52,953 nt of DNA from Prevotella sp. (GTDB taxonomy: Bacteria; Bacteroidota; Bacteroidia; Bacteroidales; Bacteroidaceae), in assembly GCA_022486815.1 (NCBI GenBank), contig JAKVJW010000019.1:1-52953 (forward strand), in the 5' to 3' direction. Positions 33,386-41,862 of the stretch are shown here, piece after piece. The translations under genes were made by a program, and so were the position numbers. Position 1 is the stretch's first letter; each line of letters begins with the position of its first letter. Under the pieces are notes generated by a model. The model was not told the origin of the DNA and made no database searches. It saw nothing but the letters and a program-made list of their open reading frames with translations.

Positions 33386-36007
33386 CTATCGTTTTAATGG
33401 TTTCAGATAGTTCAGGATACCTTGCATGATCTGCTTGCGGTCATTGGTGTTCTTGATACATTCAAATGGAAATCCAATGGTAAAGCATTTGTAGTCATTT
33501 CCCTGATAAGCAACGGCAGCGGGGTTCTTGTCACTGTATTGCATTGCGCAGATCGCATTTCCAAGAGGAGAGAGAATATCCGGATGGGTAGCAGCATAAT
33601 GCTTCTCATTCAGTTGGTGCCAGAAACTGAAATTTATTCCCAATCCGGTGGCGGTTTCCTGAATATCGGCTGCACTGTCCGGTTGATAAACTAATTTCAG
33701 GTTATCACGTAACCATGTTTTCTCATCTGTTCCTGTCATGTCTGATCCGATGTAGGAACCACTGACTAAAAGACTGCCTCCCTGTGAGAGATAACCATGC
33801 AGGAGTGTCCGTATGGAATAGGGCAATGACTTGTAAAATTCCGGGGTATAACCGTCATATTTTTCCAGACCGAGAATCAGGTCTGTGACAGGATAATCCT
33901 CTAGTTTTATCTTTCCATTCTGAATAGCTTCTTCCGAGCAACTGACTACCTGATATTTGTTACTTCCTGCGATGGCTTCTGTGTGGCAGAAGGGATAATC
34001 GAAATCGTTTCCGGCAACGAAATGGCCGGCCATCTCATCCCCGCCATAGCCAAGTCCTCCAGGGCCTTCTTTGCCCATCCGTGAACGGTTGAAGCATTCC
34101 TGTATTCCGTTCCATCCGGCAGTAAGTCCATAACTTACTCCGGGGTCGACGGTCATATCGAATCCTTGAAGGGTATCATTGTCGATTACTTGTGGTGAAG
34201 CTAACCGGTGAAAGCCATTGACAATAAGTATGGTATACTCTGCACGAGGCTGGTATAAGGCTGACAGGATTTCAGAAGGGAAACTTTCTCCGCCTGCGTT
34301 GCATGCTGTAATCTTGAACCGGTAGGGAATACCCGGCTGCAACTGGATTTCACAAGATTTGGTCCGAATGACCGTTCCGTTATCGAATCCTCCCTGGCCT
34401 TTGGCAATATAAACATTATAAAAAGTCGGGGTAGCAGTGGGTTCTTGCGGATCAGGCTGTGCGCTCCAAGAAAGTTGAGCTTTGCCCTTTTTGTCCAAAG
34501 TAACCGAGAAATTCACGGGGTTCAAAGGTTCAACGACATAGTCCTGACTGTGGTTGGTATCGATGAAACGGAGAATGGTCTTATAGATAGAACGGGCCAA
34601 TGTAAATTTAAACATCGGATCCTGTGCGAGTTTTACATCCGGGAAATTCTGATGTGAAAGAGTTTCCAGGATAGCTGACGGAACTTCCGGGATCCGTGTT
34701 TCAGAATAGTTGCGGTCCCATAAATATCGTTTGTTCCACTGGTGGTATTTTGCGGTTATATCTGTCGTAACATTATTCAGAAGTGCCTTGGCAAAATCTT
34801 TAGAGGTCTGTCTGGAAAGGCCCGAACTCAGCATCCCGTCATTGAAGTCAGTCGTGCACACAGCCAGACTGCCTTCCAGATCCTTCCCATTAGGTGCAAA
34901 TCCTGCATCACTGTGTACGGCAAGGGATAATTCGATAGGTACGTTCTTACCTTCCAGTGTCGGCATGTAGACGCTGCCGCCACCTAACCAGTTGGTCATG
35001 AGTGATCTCACATTGATATCATCCGCGTAGTCATCTGTTCCTTTTCGTGTACTATAGACCGAATAGGGTGCGCCACTCCACTGTGCAGAGTAGCGTGCTC
35101 CTTCAAGACAACGAGGGAGACCGGATACCATTCCGCCCCGTGCGATATTTCCCATACCCCCTCCGAAGCGTACGGCATCAGCGGTGACGATACCTTTCTT
35201 GGAAGACTGGTTTGTTAGGACTACCCGGTTTTGTGGAGAACAGCCCTGATTAAAGTTGAATGTACCCAGATAGACCCATGTTCCTCCTCCCATCTTCTGG
35301 TTTACCGTGAATTCGGTAGCTTGTCCTTTATGGTAAACGATGTAATGTGCATCTTTTATGCTCTTGGGTAGGGTCTGATAACTGATATAGACAGCATATC
35401 TACCCGATTCAGGAATATTGGGCTGGTAGTCCACTTCACTGAAGTGTTTCCGCTTGGTCGTTTTGATCTGTCGTAGTGTTCCCATCCGGAATGGATTATC
35501 ACCGTCATGGAGAATCGTTCCGTGATAGGCAAAACCTACTGAGTCACATCTTTTCCAGTTTTTTCCGTTATTGATTTCCCGATAATAGGGAAGGGTAATG
35601 GAGTCATCATTATCTACGATAACCTCATGAGTCTGCCAGTCCCGTTCTCGTGGAGTGAATACTGTTGCCCCTGCATTTTCGAGCATAGGGATGAGAAAAG
35701 GAATTACAATGGTCTGAGTAAACAGATCCTCGGTTGTGCAGAAGAGGTTCGGGCGCTGCCATGTCCATTTGTTCCTGTTGTTATCATAATATCTGCCATG
35801 TGAAGCCCAGAGGGAAATATGCCTGTCGAGCAATCCTTTGGTAATCAGATTGGGACGTGAGACGTTGAAAACCCATGGATCATCATTATAACTGATATTC
35901 CCCCACGCACGTGTATTTCCGTCTTGATATTGTGCAAAGACTGTCTGGGCTACTGCCGACAGACAGAATAGCATCATGATTTTCTTCAGAATTGATATAT
36001 GCTTCAC
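33386..36007 (-). CDS. Secreted amidase_3-like enzyme with golvesin-type insert ('xanthan lyase' class)
   Basis: With the GTG at 36007 this is 873 residues and begins with a signal peptide (K-H-I-S-I-L-K-K then a hydrophobic core ending in F-A-Q). Such proteins are often annotated xanthan lyase, but the layout suggests an N-acetylmuramoyl-L-alanine amidase_3 core: A-S-H-G-R-Y-Y-D (His70), T-T-E-D-L-F-T (Glu93), L-A-V-H-S-D-A-G (His365) and P-S-A-I-L-E-T (Glu448) match the zinc ligands and catalytic Glu. A beta-rich golvesin-like domain (about 146-286) is inserted. A fibronectin-like domain (about 505-590) and an unknown C-terminal region follow. The only in-frame ATG that keeps the core is at 35977, but it would lose the signal's basic start. 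Confidence 0.7.
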   Translation of the reverse strand: MKHISILKKIMMLFCLSAVAQTVFAQYQDGNTRAWGNISYNDDPWVFNVSRPNLITKGLLDRHISLWASHGRYYDNNRNKWTWQRPNLFCTTEDLFTQTIVIPFLIPMLENAGATVFTPRERDWQTHEVIVDNDDSITLPYYREINNGKNWKRCDSVGFAYHGTILHDGDNPFRMGTLRQIKTTKRKHFSEVDYQPNIPESGRYAVYISYQTLPKSIKDAHYIVYHKGQATEFTVNQKMGGGTWVYLGTFNFNQGCSPQNRVVLTNQSSKKGIVTADAVRFGGGMGNIARGGMVSGLPRCLEGARYSAQWSGAPYSVYSTRKGTDDYADDINVRSLMTNWLGGGSVYMPTLEGKNVPIELSLAVHSDAGFAPNGKDLEGSLAVCTTDFNDGMLSSGLSRQTSKDFAKALLNNVTTDITAKYHQWNKRYLWDRNYSETRIPEVPSAILETLSHQNFPDVKLAQDPMFKFTLARSIYKTILRFIDTNHSQDYVVEPLNPVNFSVTLDKKGKAQLSWSAQPDPQEPTATPTFYNVYIAKGQGGFDNGTVIRTKSCEIQLQPGIPYRFKITACNAGGESFPSEILSALYQPRAEYTILIVNGFHRLASPQVIDNDTLQGFDMTVDPGVSYGLTAGWNGIQECFNRSRMGKEGPGGLGYGGDEMAGHFVAGNDFDYPFCHTEAIAGSNKYQVVSCSEEAIQNGKIKLEDYPVTDLILGLEKYDGYTPEFYKSLPYSIRTLLHGYLSQGGSLLVSGSYIGSDMTGTDEKTWLRDNLKLVYQPDSAADIQETATGLGINFSFWHQLNEKHYAATHPDILSPLGNAICAMQYSDKNPAAVAYQGNDYKCFTIGFPFECIKNTNDRKQIMQGILNYLKPLKR

Positions 36008-36072
36008 CCTATGCCTCAATAGAAAAAACTTGTTTCTTTCAGATGTTGTTTATCCGAATAGTTTATTTATAG

Positions 36073-36621
36073 TTAGCCAATTGAAAATTTTTCCGGCTTT
36101 TTACCCTTAAAGTCCTTAAAATACAGTTTGATACGTTTCATGTCTGCATCAATATCACCACATGGATATACCGTTTCTGTACACTGGATGAGTTTGCGCT
36201 CATAGTCACAACCGTATAGCAGAATAGGCAGGTGTGCATTGAGTGCGATATAGTAAAATCCTTTTTTCCAGTCAGAGTTCAGACTTCTCGTCCCTTCCGG
36301 TGTGATGCAGAGAATAAAATGATGCTCCTTCAAGGCCATTTGTGCCAGGGTATCTGTCATACGGCTATGCTTTTCGCGATGGACAGGTATGCCTCCCAAT
36401 TGATGGAATAGTGATCCCAAAGGCCAGAAGAACCATTCTTTTTTCATCAGAAAATTGGCTTTGATACCTTCTGCGTGGGCATACAACTGCCCGATAAGCA
36501 TATCCCAGTTACTTGTATGTGGAGCTAAGCAGAGAATGTATTTTTCCGGATGAGACTGTGTGATATCTTTCTTCCAGCCCATCTTCTGGTATAGAAGCCA
36601 TTTACAGATTTTTTGTAGCAT
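36073..36621 (-). CDS. PlsC-family acyltransferase
   Basis: This 182-residue protein has the acyltransferase motifs H-T-S-N-W-D (H-x4-D) near residue 35 and P-E-G-T-R-S near 109, the arrangement of lysophosphatidic and related acyltransferases. It is shorter than typical PlsC and lacks a clear N-terminal membrane helix, so it is likely a peripheral membrane enzyme of the small PlsC-like class. The acyl acceptor cannot be read from sequence. It starts 11 bases after the 92-residue gene and is 65 bases from the amidase-like gene, suggesting one transcript. Confidence 0.85.
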   Translation of the reverse strand: MLQKICKWLLYQKMGWKKDITQSHPEKYILCLAPHTSNWDMLIGQLYAHAEGIKANFLMKKEWFFWPLGSLFHQLGGIPVHREKHSRMTDTLAQMALKEHHFILCITPEGTRSLNSDWKKGFYYIALNAHLPILLYGCDYERKLIQCTETVYPCGDIDADMKRIKLYFKDFKGKKPEKFSIG

Positions 36622-36632
36622 GAATGAGATGT

Positions 36633-36911
36633 TTAATTTCCTAAGTTGGAAATCTGGTCTGTGATTTCAGAAATCTGTTTGTTGAAATCTTCAATTAAAT
36701 CCCCGAAATATTTCTGGGGTTTCATTCCCGGTTCCGGATGAGATATCCGGCTGACAAAATTGGAATGTACTGTCAATATGGATGTAAGCAAGGCTTGTAC
36801 ATCTTCTTTTTCGGTTTTCCTTCCTCCATAGAGATCTGCTGCAATACATTCTGCAAAAAGATCACTACAGATATAGTTAATCCTGCGCTTTAAAGAACGT
36901 TTATTCTTCAT
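36633..36911 (-). CDS. Conserved small helical protein of unknown function
   Basis: This 92-residue protein starts M-K-N-K-R-S-L-K-R-R with a basic head, then D-L-F-A-E-C-I-A-A-D-L-Y-G-G, and a leucine-rich middle and end that look helical. No family is recognised. I use the ATG at 36911, not the TTG at 36968, because the promoter box at 36956-36963 falls inside the longer frame. It is the first gene of the leftward run that continues with the PlsC-like gene. Confidence 0.6.
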   Translation of the reverse strand: MKNKRSLKRRINYICSDLFAECIAADLYGGRKTEKEDVQALLTSILTVHSNFVSRISHPEPGMKPQKYFGDLIEDFNKQISEITDQISNLGN

Positions 36912-36955
36912 TTCATTATTAATATTAAATGATTTATTTTTTTTGTTTGTCAGGT

Positions 36956-36985
36956 CAAAGATAGACAAATTTCGGTAAACACAAA
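36956..36985 (-). promoter_or_regulatory. Promoter of the six-gene leftward run
   Basis: On the leftward strand, TATCTTTG (36956-36963) and TTTG (36982-36985) are 18 bases apart, just short of the usual 19-21. The start would be near 36950, about 40 bases before the ATG. Confidence 0.55.
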
Positions 36986-37033
36986 AACTTCTTCGAGAAA
37001 AAACTTATAAAAGTTGGAATTTAATAATCATTC

Positions 37034-37065
37034 TTTCGTATTATCAGAGAAAAGTCTTAAATTTG
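37034..37065 (+). promoter_or_regulatory. Promoter of the PPi-phosphofructokinase gene
   Basis: TAAATTTG (37058-37065) matches the -7 form, with TTTC (37034-37037) 20 bases upstream in the place of TTTG. The start would be near 37071, 36 bases before the ATG. Confidence 0.55.
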
Positions 37066-37106
37066 CATAAGAATTTATAGTTCAACGATTATAAAATTAA
37101 TAAACG

Positions 37107-38750
37107 ATGGAAAAAAGTGTTTTACAGTTAGAGAGAGCTGCTTATCAGCCTAAACTGCCTAAGGCCCTTCAAGGGGGTGTAACAGCTAAGGAAGGAGCTC
37201 CAACTCAGAGTGTAGCCGATCGGGAAGAGATCAAGAAACTGTTTCCGAATACTTATGGCATGCCTCTAGTAGAGTTTGTACCGGGAAAAGAGACAGGTGC
37301 ATCCAAAAAATTGAATGTAGGTGTCATCCTCTCCGGAGGCCAGGCTCCTGGTGGTCATAATGTGATTTGCGGAATCTTTGACGAACTTAAAAAACTCGAC
37401 CCTTCAAATCGCCTCTACGGTTTCTTGATGGGGCCTGGTGGCTTGGTGGATCATAAATATATTGAGATCACTGAAGACTTTCTGAAAGATTATCGGAATA
37501 CCGGCGGCTTCGATATGATCGGTTCCGGTCGTACCAAACTAGAGGAGGTGGATCAATTTGAAAAGGGACTTCAGATTATTCGAAAATTGAACATTAAAGC
37601 CGTTGTGATTATCGGTGGAGATGATTCGAATACAAATGCTGCCGTCCTTGCGGAGTACTACAAGGCCAAGCAGTATGGCGTACAGGTGATCGGATGCCCT
37701 AAGACCATTGACGGAGACTTGAAAAACGATCAGATTGAGACCTCTTTCGGTTTTGATACGGCTACGAAGACGTATAGTGAACTGATCGGTAATATAGAGC
37801 GTGATTGCAACTCAGCCCGTAAATACTGGCATTTCATTAAATTGATGGGACGTTCTGCTTCTCATATTGCTTTGGAATGTGCCTTGCAGACTCAGCCTAA
37901 TGTTTGTCTGATTTCTGAGGAGATTCAGAAAAAGGATATGACGCTGAATCAGATCGTAGAGTATATTGCCAAGGTAGTCGCTTACCGTGCCGAACAGGGA
38001 CATAACTTCGGTGTCGTCCTGGTTCCGGAAGGCTTGATCGAGTTCGTTCCTGCCATTGGCCGTCTGATTGCCGAATTGAATGATCTGTTGGCAGCCCATG
38101 GTGCTGACTATAAGGATATGGAAAAAGAGGTTCAGCGGCAATACATTATGGCTCATCTTTCTAAGGAAAATGCCGAGACATTTGCTACATTGCCGGAAGG
38201 TGTTGCACGTCAGTTGTCTCTGGACCGTGATCCTCATGGAAATGTCCAGGTGTCTCTGATTGAGACTGAGAAGTTGCTTTCCGAGATGGTCGGAGATCTG
38301 CTCGCGAAGTGGAAAAAGGTAGGAAAATATAATGGTAAGTTTGCTGCTCAGCATCATTTCTTCGGATATGAAGGCCGTTGCGCAGCTCCTTCTAACTTTG
38401 ATGCAGATTATTGTTATTCGCTCGGTACAAGTGCCGTTCAGTTGGTTGTTTACGGGAAGACCGGTTATATGGCCATCGTAAAGAATCTGACAGCCGGTAC
38501 TGACAATTGGAAAGCTGGTGGTGTGCCTATTACCATGATGATGAATATGGAGAAGCGTAATGGTGAAATGAAACCGGTAATCCGCAAGGCTTTGGTTGAT
38601 CTTGATGATAAACCGTTCAAGACTTTTGCCGCTTGTCGCGACGAGTGGGCAAAGGAAACGGAATATATCTATCCAGGACCTATCCAGTACTGGGGACCGT
38701 CTGATGTATGTGACCGTACGACCAAGACGCTGAAGCTCGAACAAAAATAA
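37107..38750 (+). CDS. pfp: Pyrophosphate--fructose 6-phosphate 1-phosphotransferase
   Basis: At 547 residues this is the long PPi-dependent phosphofructokinase, which reversibly makes fructose 1,6-bisphosphate using pyrophosphate in place of [14 protein letters not shown] (residues 168-178) and P-K-T-I-D-G-D (198-204) are the PPi-type signatures: the second Asp of G-G-D-D and the Lys of P-K-T favour pyrophosphate. The N-terminal [13 protein letters not shown] and [12 protein letters not shown] complete the core. It is common in anaerobic Bacteroidetes glycolysis. A structured segment with terminator features follows. Confidence 0.96.
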   Translation: MEKSVLQLERAAYQPKLPKALQGGVTAKEGAPTQSVADREEIKKLFPNTYGMPLVEFVPGKETGASKKLNVGVILSGGQAPGGHNVICGIFDELKKLDPSNRLYGFLMGPGGLVDHKYIEITEDFLKDYRNTGGFDMIGSGRTKLEEVDQFEKGLQIIRKLNIKAVVIIGGDDSNTNAAVLAEYYKAKQYGVQVIGCPKTIDGDLKNDQIETSFGFDTATKTYSELIGNIERDCNSARKYWHFIKLMGRSASHIALECALQTQPNVCLISEEIQKKDMTLNQIVEYIAKVVAYRAEQGHNFGVVLVPEGLIEFVPAIGRLIAELNDLLAAHGADYKDMEKEVQRQYIMAHLSKENAETFATLPEGVARQLSLDRDPHGNVQVSLIETEKLLSEMVGDLLAKWKKVGKYNGKFAAQHHFFGYEGRCAAPSNFDADYCYSLGTSAVQLVVYGKTGYMAIVKNLTAGTDNWKAGGVPITMMMNMEKRNGEMKPVIRKALVDLDDKPFKTFAACRDEWAKETEYIYPGPIQYWGPSDVCDRTTKTLKLEQK

Positions 38751-38766
38751 GACTTCATCTTTCAGG

Positions 38767-38858
38767 AGCCACAGAGTAAACGGCTTTCGCGTCTGTAGGA
38801 AGCGAAAGGTGGAGAATTGCTTAGATGATCCTTCATTTTGCCCGTTTTTTCTGTGGCT
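38767..38858 (+). other. Structured RNA segment between pfp and the GH25 gene
   Basis: Nested stems are visible in the rightward transcript. AGCCACAGA (38767-38775) pairs with TCTGTGGCT (38850-38858). Inside, AAACGG (38778-38783) pairs with CCGTTT (38842-38847). Innermost, CTTTCGC (38784-38790) pairs with GCGAAAG (38802-38808). A short T-run follows the outer stem. About 33 bases between the inner hairpin and the closing strand are unassigned. It may be an extended terminator for pfp or a cis-acting element in the leader of the lysozyme gene; I recognise no riboswitch class. Confidence 0.6.
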
Positions 38859-38874
38859 TTTATTTGATACGATA

Positions 38875-39828
38875 ATGACGAAACGAATAACACATCATAC
38901 TAAAACGGTTTCTGCCCGTCCTGCTGCTAAGAAGAATAGCAGTAAGAGGAAGAAGCCAACTACGACTACTCGTCGTAGATATACTCGTCATATCCATCAT
39001 CCGTTGTTGTTTTCTCCCTACAACTTTCTGCATTTCCCTTCTATAAGAAAGAACAAGTATGCATGGCTTATCGGAGCAGCGGGAATTATAGCCCTTTACG
39101 TGTGGGTTTTCTATCATTTCTTCGTGGGTCCTACAGGATTTCGCTGGAGAGCCCTTTACAGTGATGCTGATTATCCCCAAGGGTATGAAATAGAAGGTAT
39201 CGATATTTCACATTATCAGGGGGATATTGACTGGGAAGAACTTCGTAATGCGATGATTAACGGATGTCCTGTACGTTTCATTATCGTCAAATCCACTGAA
39301 GGAGCTTCACAAATAGACAGTAAATTTTATTCCAATTTCCGTAATGCCCGTGAATATGGTTTTATCCGGGGCGCTTATCATTACTGGAGCAATAAGAGCA
39401 GTGCCCGTCAACAGGCTTATTATTTCCTTGAAAAAGTTCGTCTTACGGATGGCGATCTGCCTCCGGTATTGGATGTGGAGCATAAACCTCCGCACCAGTC
39501 TACAGAAGACTTTCAGAGAGATGTGTTGACATGGCTGCATATTGTAGAGGACCGTTACCATGTTAAGCCGATTATCTATACCTATTATAAATTTAAGGAT
39601 CGTTACCTGAGTGCTCCTGTCTTTGATGATTATCCGTATTGGATAGCTCATTATTATGTTAAGAAAGTTGAGTATAAGGGGGGATGGAAATTCTGGCAGC
39701 ATACCGATGCCGGAAAACTTTCCGGTATCAGAGGATACATTGACTTTAATATCTATAATGGTTCTTATTACGATCTTCGAAAATTGACGATCGGTTCTCA
39801 ACAGGATGTTTTCGATGAGGACAATTGA
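38875..39828 (+). CDS. GH25-family lysozyme (muramidase)
   Basis: This 317-residue protein is a type II membrane protein: a very basic cytoplasmic head (about 1-58, rich in Lys, Arg and Thr), one membrane helix (about 60-83), then a GH25 domain (about 103-310). The catalytic residues stand as G-I-D-I-S-H-Y-Q-G (Asp110) and P-V-L-D-V-E-H (Asp200 and Glu202). GH25 enzymes cut the beta-1,4 bond of peptidoglycan. F-W-Q-H-T-D-A-G near the end also fits. I use the ATG at 38875; the longer frame from 38809 would run through the structured RNA segment. It is convergent with prmA. Confidence 0.9.
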   Translation: MTKRITHHTKTVSARPAAKKNSSKRKKPTTTTRRRYTRHIHHPLLFSPYNFLHFPSIRKNKYAWLIGAAGIIALYVWVFYHFFVGPTGFRWRALYSDADYPQGYEIEGIDISHYQGDIDWEELRNAMINGCPVRFIIVKSTEGASQIDSKFYSNFRNAREYGFIRGAYHYWSNKSSARQQAYYFLEKVRLTDGDLPPVLDVEHKPPHQSTEDFQRDVLTWLHIVEDRYHVKPIIYTYYKFKDRYLSAPVFDDYPYWIAHYYVKKVEYKGGWKFWQHTDAGKLSGIRGYIDFNIYNGSYYDLRKLTIGSQQDVFDEDN

Positions 39829-39846
39829 TCAATAAGCAATTATAAA

Positions 39847-40719
39847 TTAAGAGAGTTGAAGGGTCAGGCAGGCCCATTCTTCATCATTCTGTTGCCGTTT
39901 CTTTTTAAATCCCAGTGTTTCTGCTTTCTCCAGAAGTGCCGGAATATCGCTGAGATAGAATCCACTGATAGCCAGCAATCCTCCTTGCTTCATGACTGAT
40001 TTAAAGGCAGGCATATCCTGGAGGATAATGTTACGATGGATATTTGCGAGTACAAGATCAAATTTTCCTTTGATTTCCTGAAGTACTCCGGCATCGCCGT
40101 GTAAAATATTCAGATTCTTGATGCCGTTGATTTCCGCATTGTGTTTTGCATTCCTTACACTCCAGTCATCGATATCATAACCAACGGTTTCTTTTGCACC
40201 CATTTTGGATGCAGCGATTCCCAGAATACCTGTTCCACAGCCACAATCCAAAACCCGTTTCCCGTTTAAATCCATTTGCAGTAAGTTTGAGATCATCATG
40301 CGTGTGGTGGTGTGAGTTCCTGTTCCGAATGCCTGTACGGCATCAATGCCGATTTCTATATGATCGGATGAAATGCCGGGATGCGGATTCTTGGTATGTC
40401 TGGCATCATAGATGAGCACAGTATCGTCGATGGCTATCGGTTTAAAGCCCTGGTCTTCCCACTCTTTATTCCAGTCCTTATCTTCTACAGGATAGGTCCG
40501 GTAAGTGATCTTGATATTTTTTATAGGCAGGGCATTGATATGATGGATCATTTCCGTTTCATCATATTGCTGCTCCTGTATATAACCGTCAATACCCTCA
40601 GGGGTGTTGACAAAAGACTCGAAACCTGACGGTGCCACACTGGCAGCAAGAAGGTCTCTGGCAGTTTGGAAAAGGTCTTCCGGACTTTGTATATTAAAGT
40701 GAGTAACTAAATATTTCAT
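39847..40719 (-). CDS. prmA: Ribosomal protein L11 methyltransferase
   Basis: At 290 residues this matches PrmA, which methylates ribosomal protein L11. The N-terminal substrate domain is followed by the SAM-binding core with V-L-D-C-G-C-G-T-G-I-L-G-I-A-A (motif I) and V-L-A-N-I-H-R-N-I-I-L (motif IV). A-F-G-T-G-T-H-T-T-T-R-M lies in between, as in the family. A TATATTTG promoter box lies 21 bases upstream. Confidence 0.95.
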   Translation of the reverse strand: MKYLVTHFNIQSPEDLFQTARDLLAASVAPSGFESFVNTPEGIDGYIQEQQYDETEMIHHINALPIKNIKITYRTYPVEDKDWNKEWEDQGFKPIAIDDTVLIYDARHTKNPHPGISSDHIEIGIDAVQAFGTGTHTTTRMMISNLLQMDLNGKRVLDCGCGTGILGIAASKMGAKETVGYDIDDWSVRNAKHNAEINGIKNLNILHGDAGVLQEIKGKFDLVLANIHRNIILQDMPAFKSVMKQGGLLAISGFYLSDIPALLEKAETLGFKKKRQQNDEEWACLTLQLS

Positions 40720-40740
40720 ATCAATGTTTAATTCTTATTG

Positions 40741-40748
40741 CAAATATA
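40741..40748 (-). promoter_or_regulatory. Promoter -7 box for prmA
   Basis: TATATTTG on the leftward strand fits TAnnTTTG and lies 21 bases before the ATG. No clear -33 box was found. Confidence 0.4.
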
Positions 40749-40790
40749 TAAAAAATAGGGAAAAACCTACTTTCGTTTAGGGTTTTTCTG

Positions 40791-40798
40791 TACTTTTG
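40791..40798 (+). promoter_or_regulatory. Promoter -7 box for the Gly/Tyr/Trp-rich protein gene
   Basis: TACTTTTG fits TAnnTTTG. The start would be near 40804, leaving a leader of about 60 bases before the ATG at 40865. Confidence 0.45.
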
Positions 40799-40864
40799 TA
40801 GCAAAGAAAGTTTTATGTTTGTAATGAAATAAAGTAAGAATTATTCATCAAAATAGGAGCAAAT

Positions 40865-41839
40865 ATGAAAAGGATAGTGTTTATAGCTTTTCTAACAGGT
40901 TTAATACCGATGTCCATGATGGCTCAGGACGACCTTTATTTTTCTCCTTCGCAAGAGAAAAAGGAAGAGAAAGCCATTCGTCCACAGAATACTGATCCTA
41001 CAGCTAATAACTATTGGGTGGGGTCCAGGAGAAATCTGGATGAATATAATCGAGCAGGGCATTTTAAAAGCAGTTATCAGAATATTGGCAAGGATTCCCT
41101 TGGCAATGATATCGTGATGTTTGATCGGGGTATGCGTCCGGATACAACGTATACGGATACCATGTTTTCTGATGAATATGGACCGGATGAAAGGGATTAC
41201 AGATATACCAGGGATATGAGTCGTTGGGACGGATATTATGATCCGTGGCTGTATAATGAATACGGTTGGGGACCTTATTATTGGCGCGCTCCTTACTGGG
41301 CTTGGAATGATCCTTGGTTCGGTGATTATTACTGGGGTGATCCTTGGTATTATGGAAGTTATTGGGGTGGCTGGTACAATCCCGGGTATTACGGTTATGG
41401 CTGGGGAGGCTGGTATAACCCTTGGTATTACAGTTACTGGGGCAATCCCTGGTATGGCTACGGGGGCGGACCGACTTATGTGTATGATAACAGAGACTAT
41501 GGTCACATGGGTGGTTTAACCGGTGGACGAAACTGGAGCCGTGCTGATGACCGAAGAGGGTATAGCAACTATGACCGGTCAGGTAGTAATTATTCGAACT
41601 ATCGGACAAACTATCAGACTTATACTTCCGGGCGTTCTCATTCTTTCGGAGGCAGAAATTATGATAACAACATTTCCGGACGTTCTTATGACTCTAGTCG
41701 GAGTATGCCATCCAACTCTTTTGGCAGTGGCAGTTTTGGTGGCGGTCGCTCTGGAGGCAGTTTTAGCGGAGGCGGCTTCGGAGGAGGTCATTCCGGTGGT
41801 GGTTTCAGTGGCGGTCACTTTGGTAATGGTAGAAGATAA
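40865..41839 (+). CDS. Secreted Gly/Tyr/Trp-rich low-complexity protein
   Basis: This 324-residue protein has a signal peptide (M-K-R-I-V then a hydrophobic core ending in S-M-M-A-Q). An ordinary polar section follows to about residue 115, then a stretch to about 205 dominated by Tyr, Trp, Gly, Pro and Asp in short near-repeats such as W-G-G-W-Y-N-P. The final part is Ser/Gly/Asn/Arg-rich and ends in Gly-rich repeats (G-G-G-F-G-G-G, G-G-H-F-G). It has no enzyme motif, and the composition resembles structural or matrix proteins. It lies 23 bases before a FadL-like porin gene and is probably cotranscribed with it. Confidence 0.75.
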   Translation: MKRIVFIAFLTGLIPMSMMAQDDLYFSPSQEKKEEKAIRPQNTDPTANNYWVGSRRNLDEYNRAGHFKSSYQNIGKDSLGNDIVMFDRGMRPDTTYTDTMFSDEYGPDERDYRYTRDMSRWDGYYDPWLYNEYGWGPYYWRAPYWAWNDPWFGDYYWGDPWYYGSYWGGWYNPGYYGYGWGGWYNPWYYSYWGNPWYGYGGGPTYVYDNRDYGHMGGLTGGRNWSRADDRRGYSNYDRSGSNYSNYRTNYQTYTSGRSHSFGGRNYDNNISGRSYDSSRSMPSNSFGSGSFGGGRSGGSFSGGGFGGGHSGGGFSGGHFGNGRR

Positions 41840-41862
41840 ATTGATATTTTCGTAAATTATAT

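Noticed and set aside
37812..38744. A 310-codon open frame opposite pfp
   Set aside because: It is a shadow of the conserved pfp frame, with no promoter or recognisable family.
38809..38874. Longer N-terminus for the GH25 protein
   Set aside because: It lies within the folded RNA segment, and the ATG at 38875 gives a normal basic head and membrane helix.
40901..41609. Long reading frames on the opposite strand of the Gly/Tyr/Trp-rich gene
   Set aside because: Their composition mirrors the low-complexity sense frame, and they lack starts and promoters.
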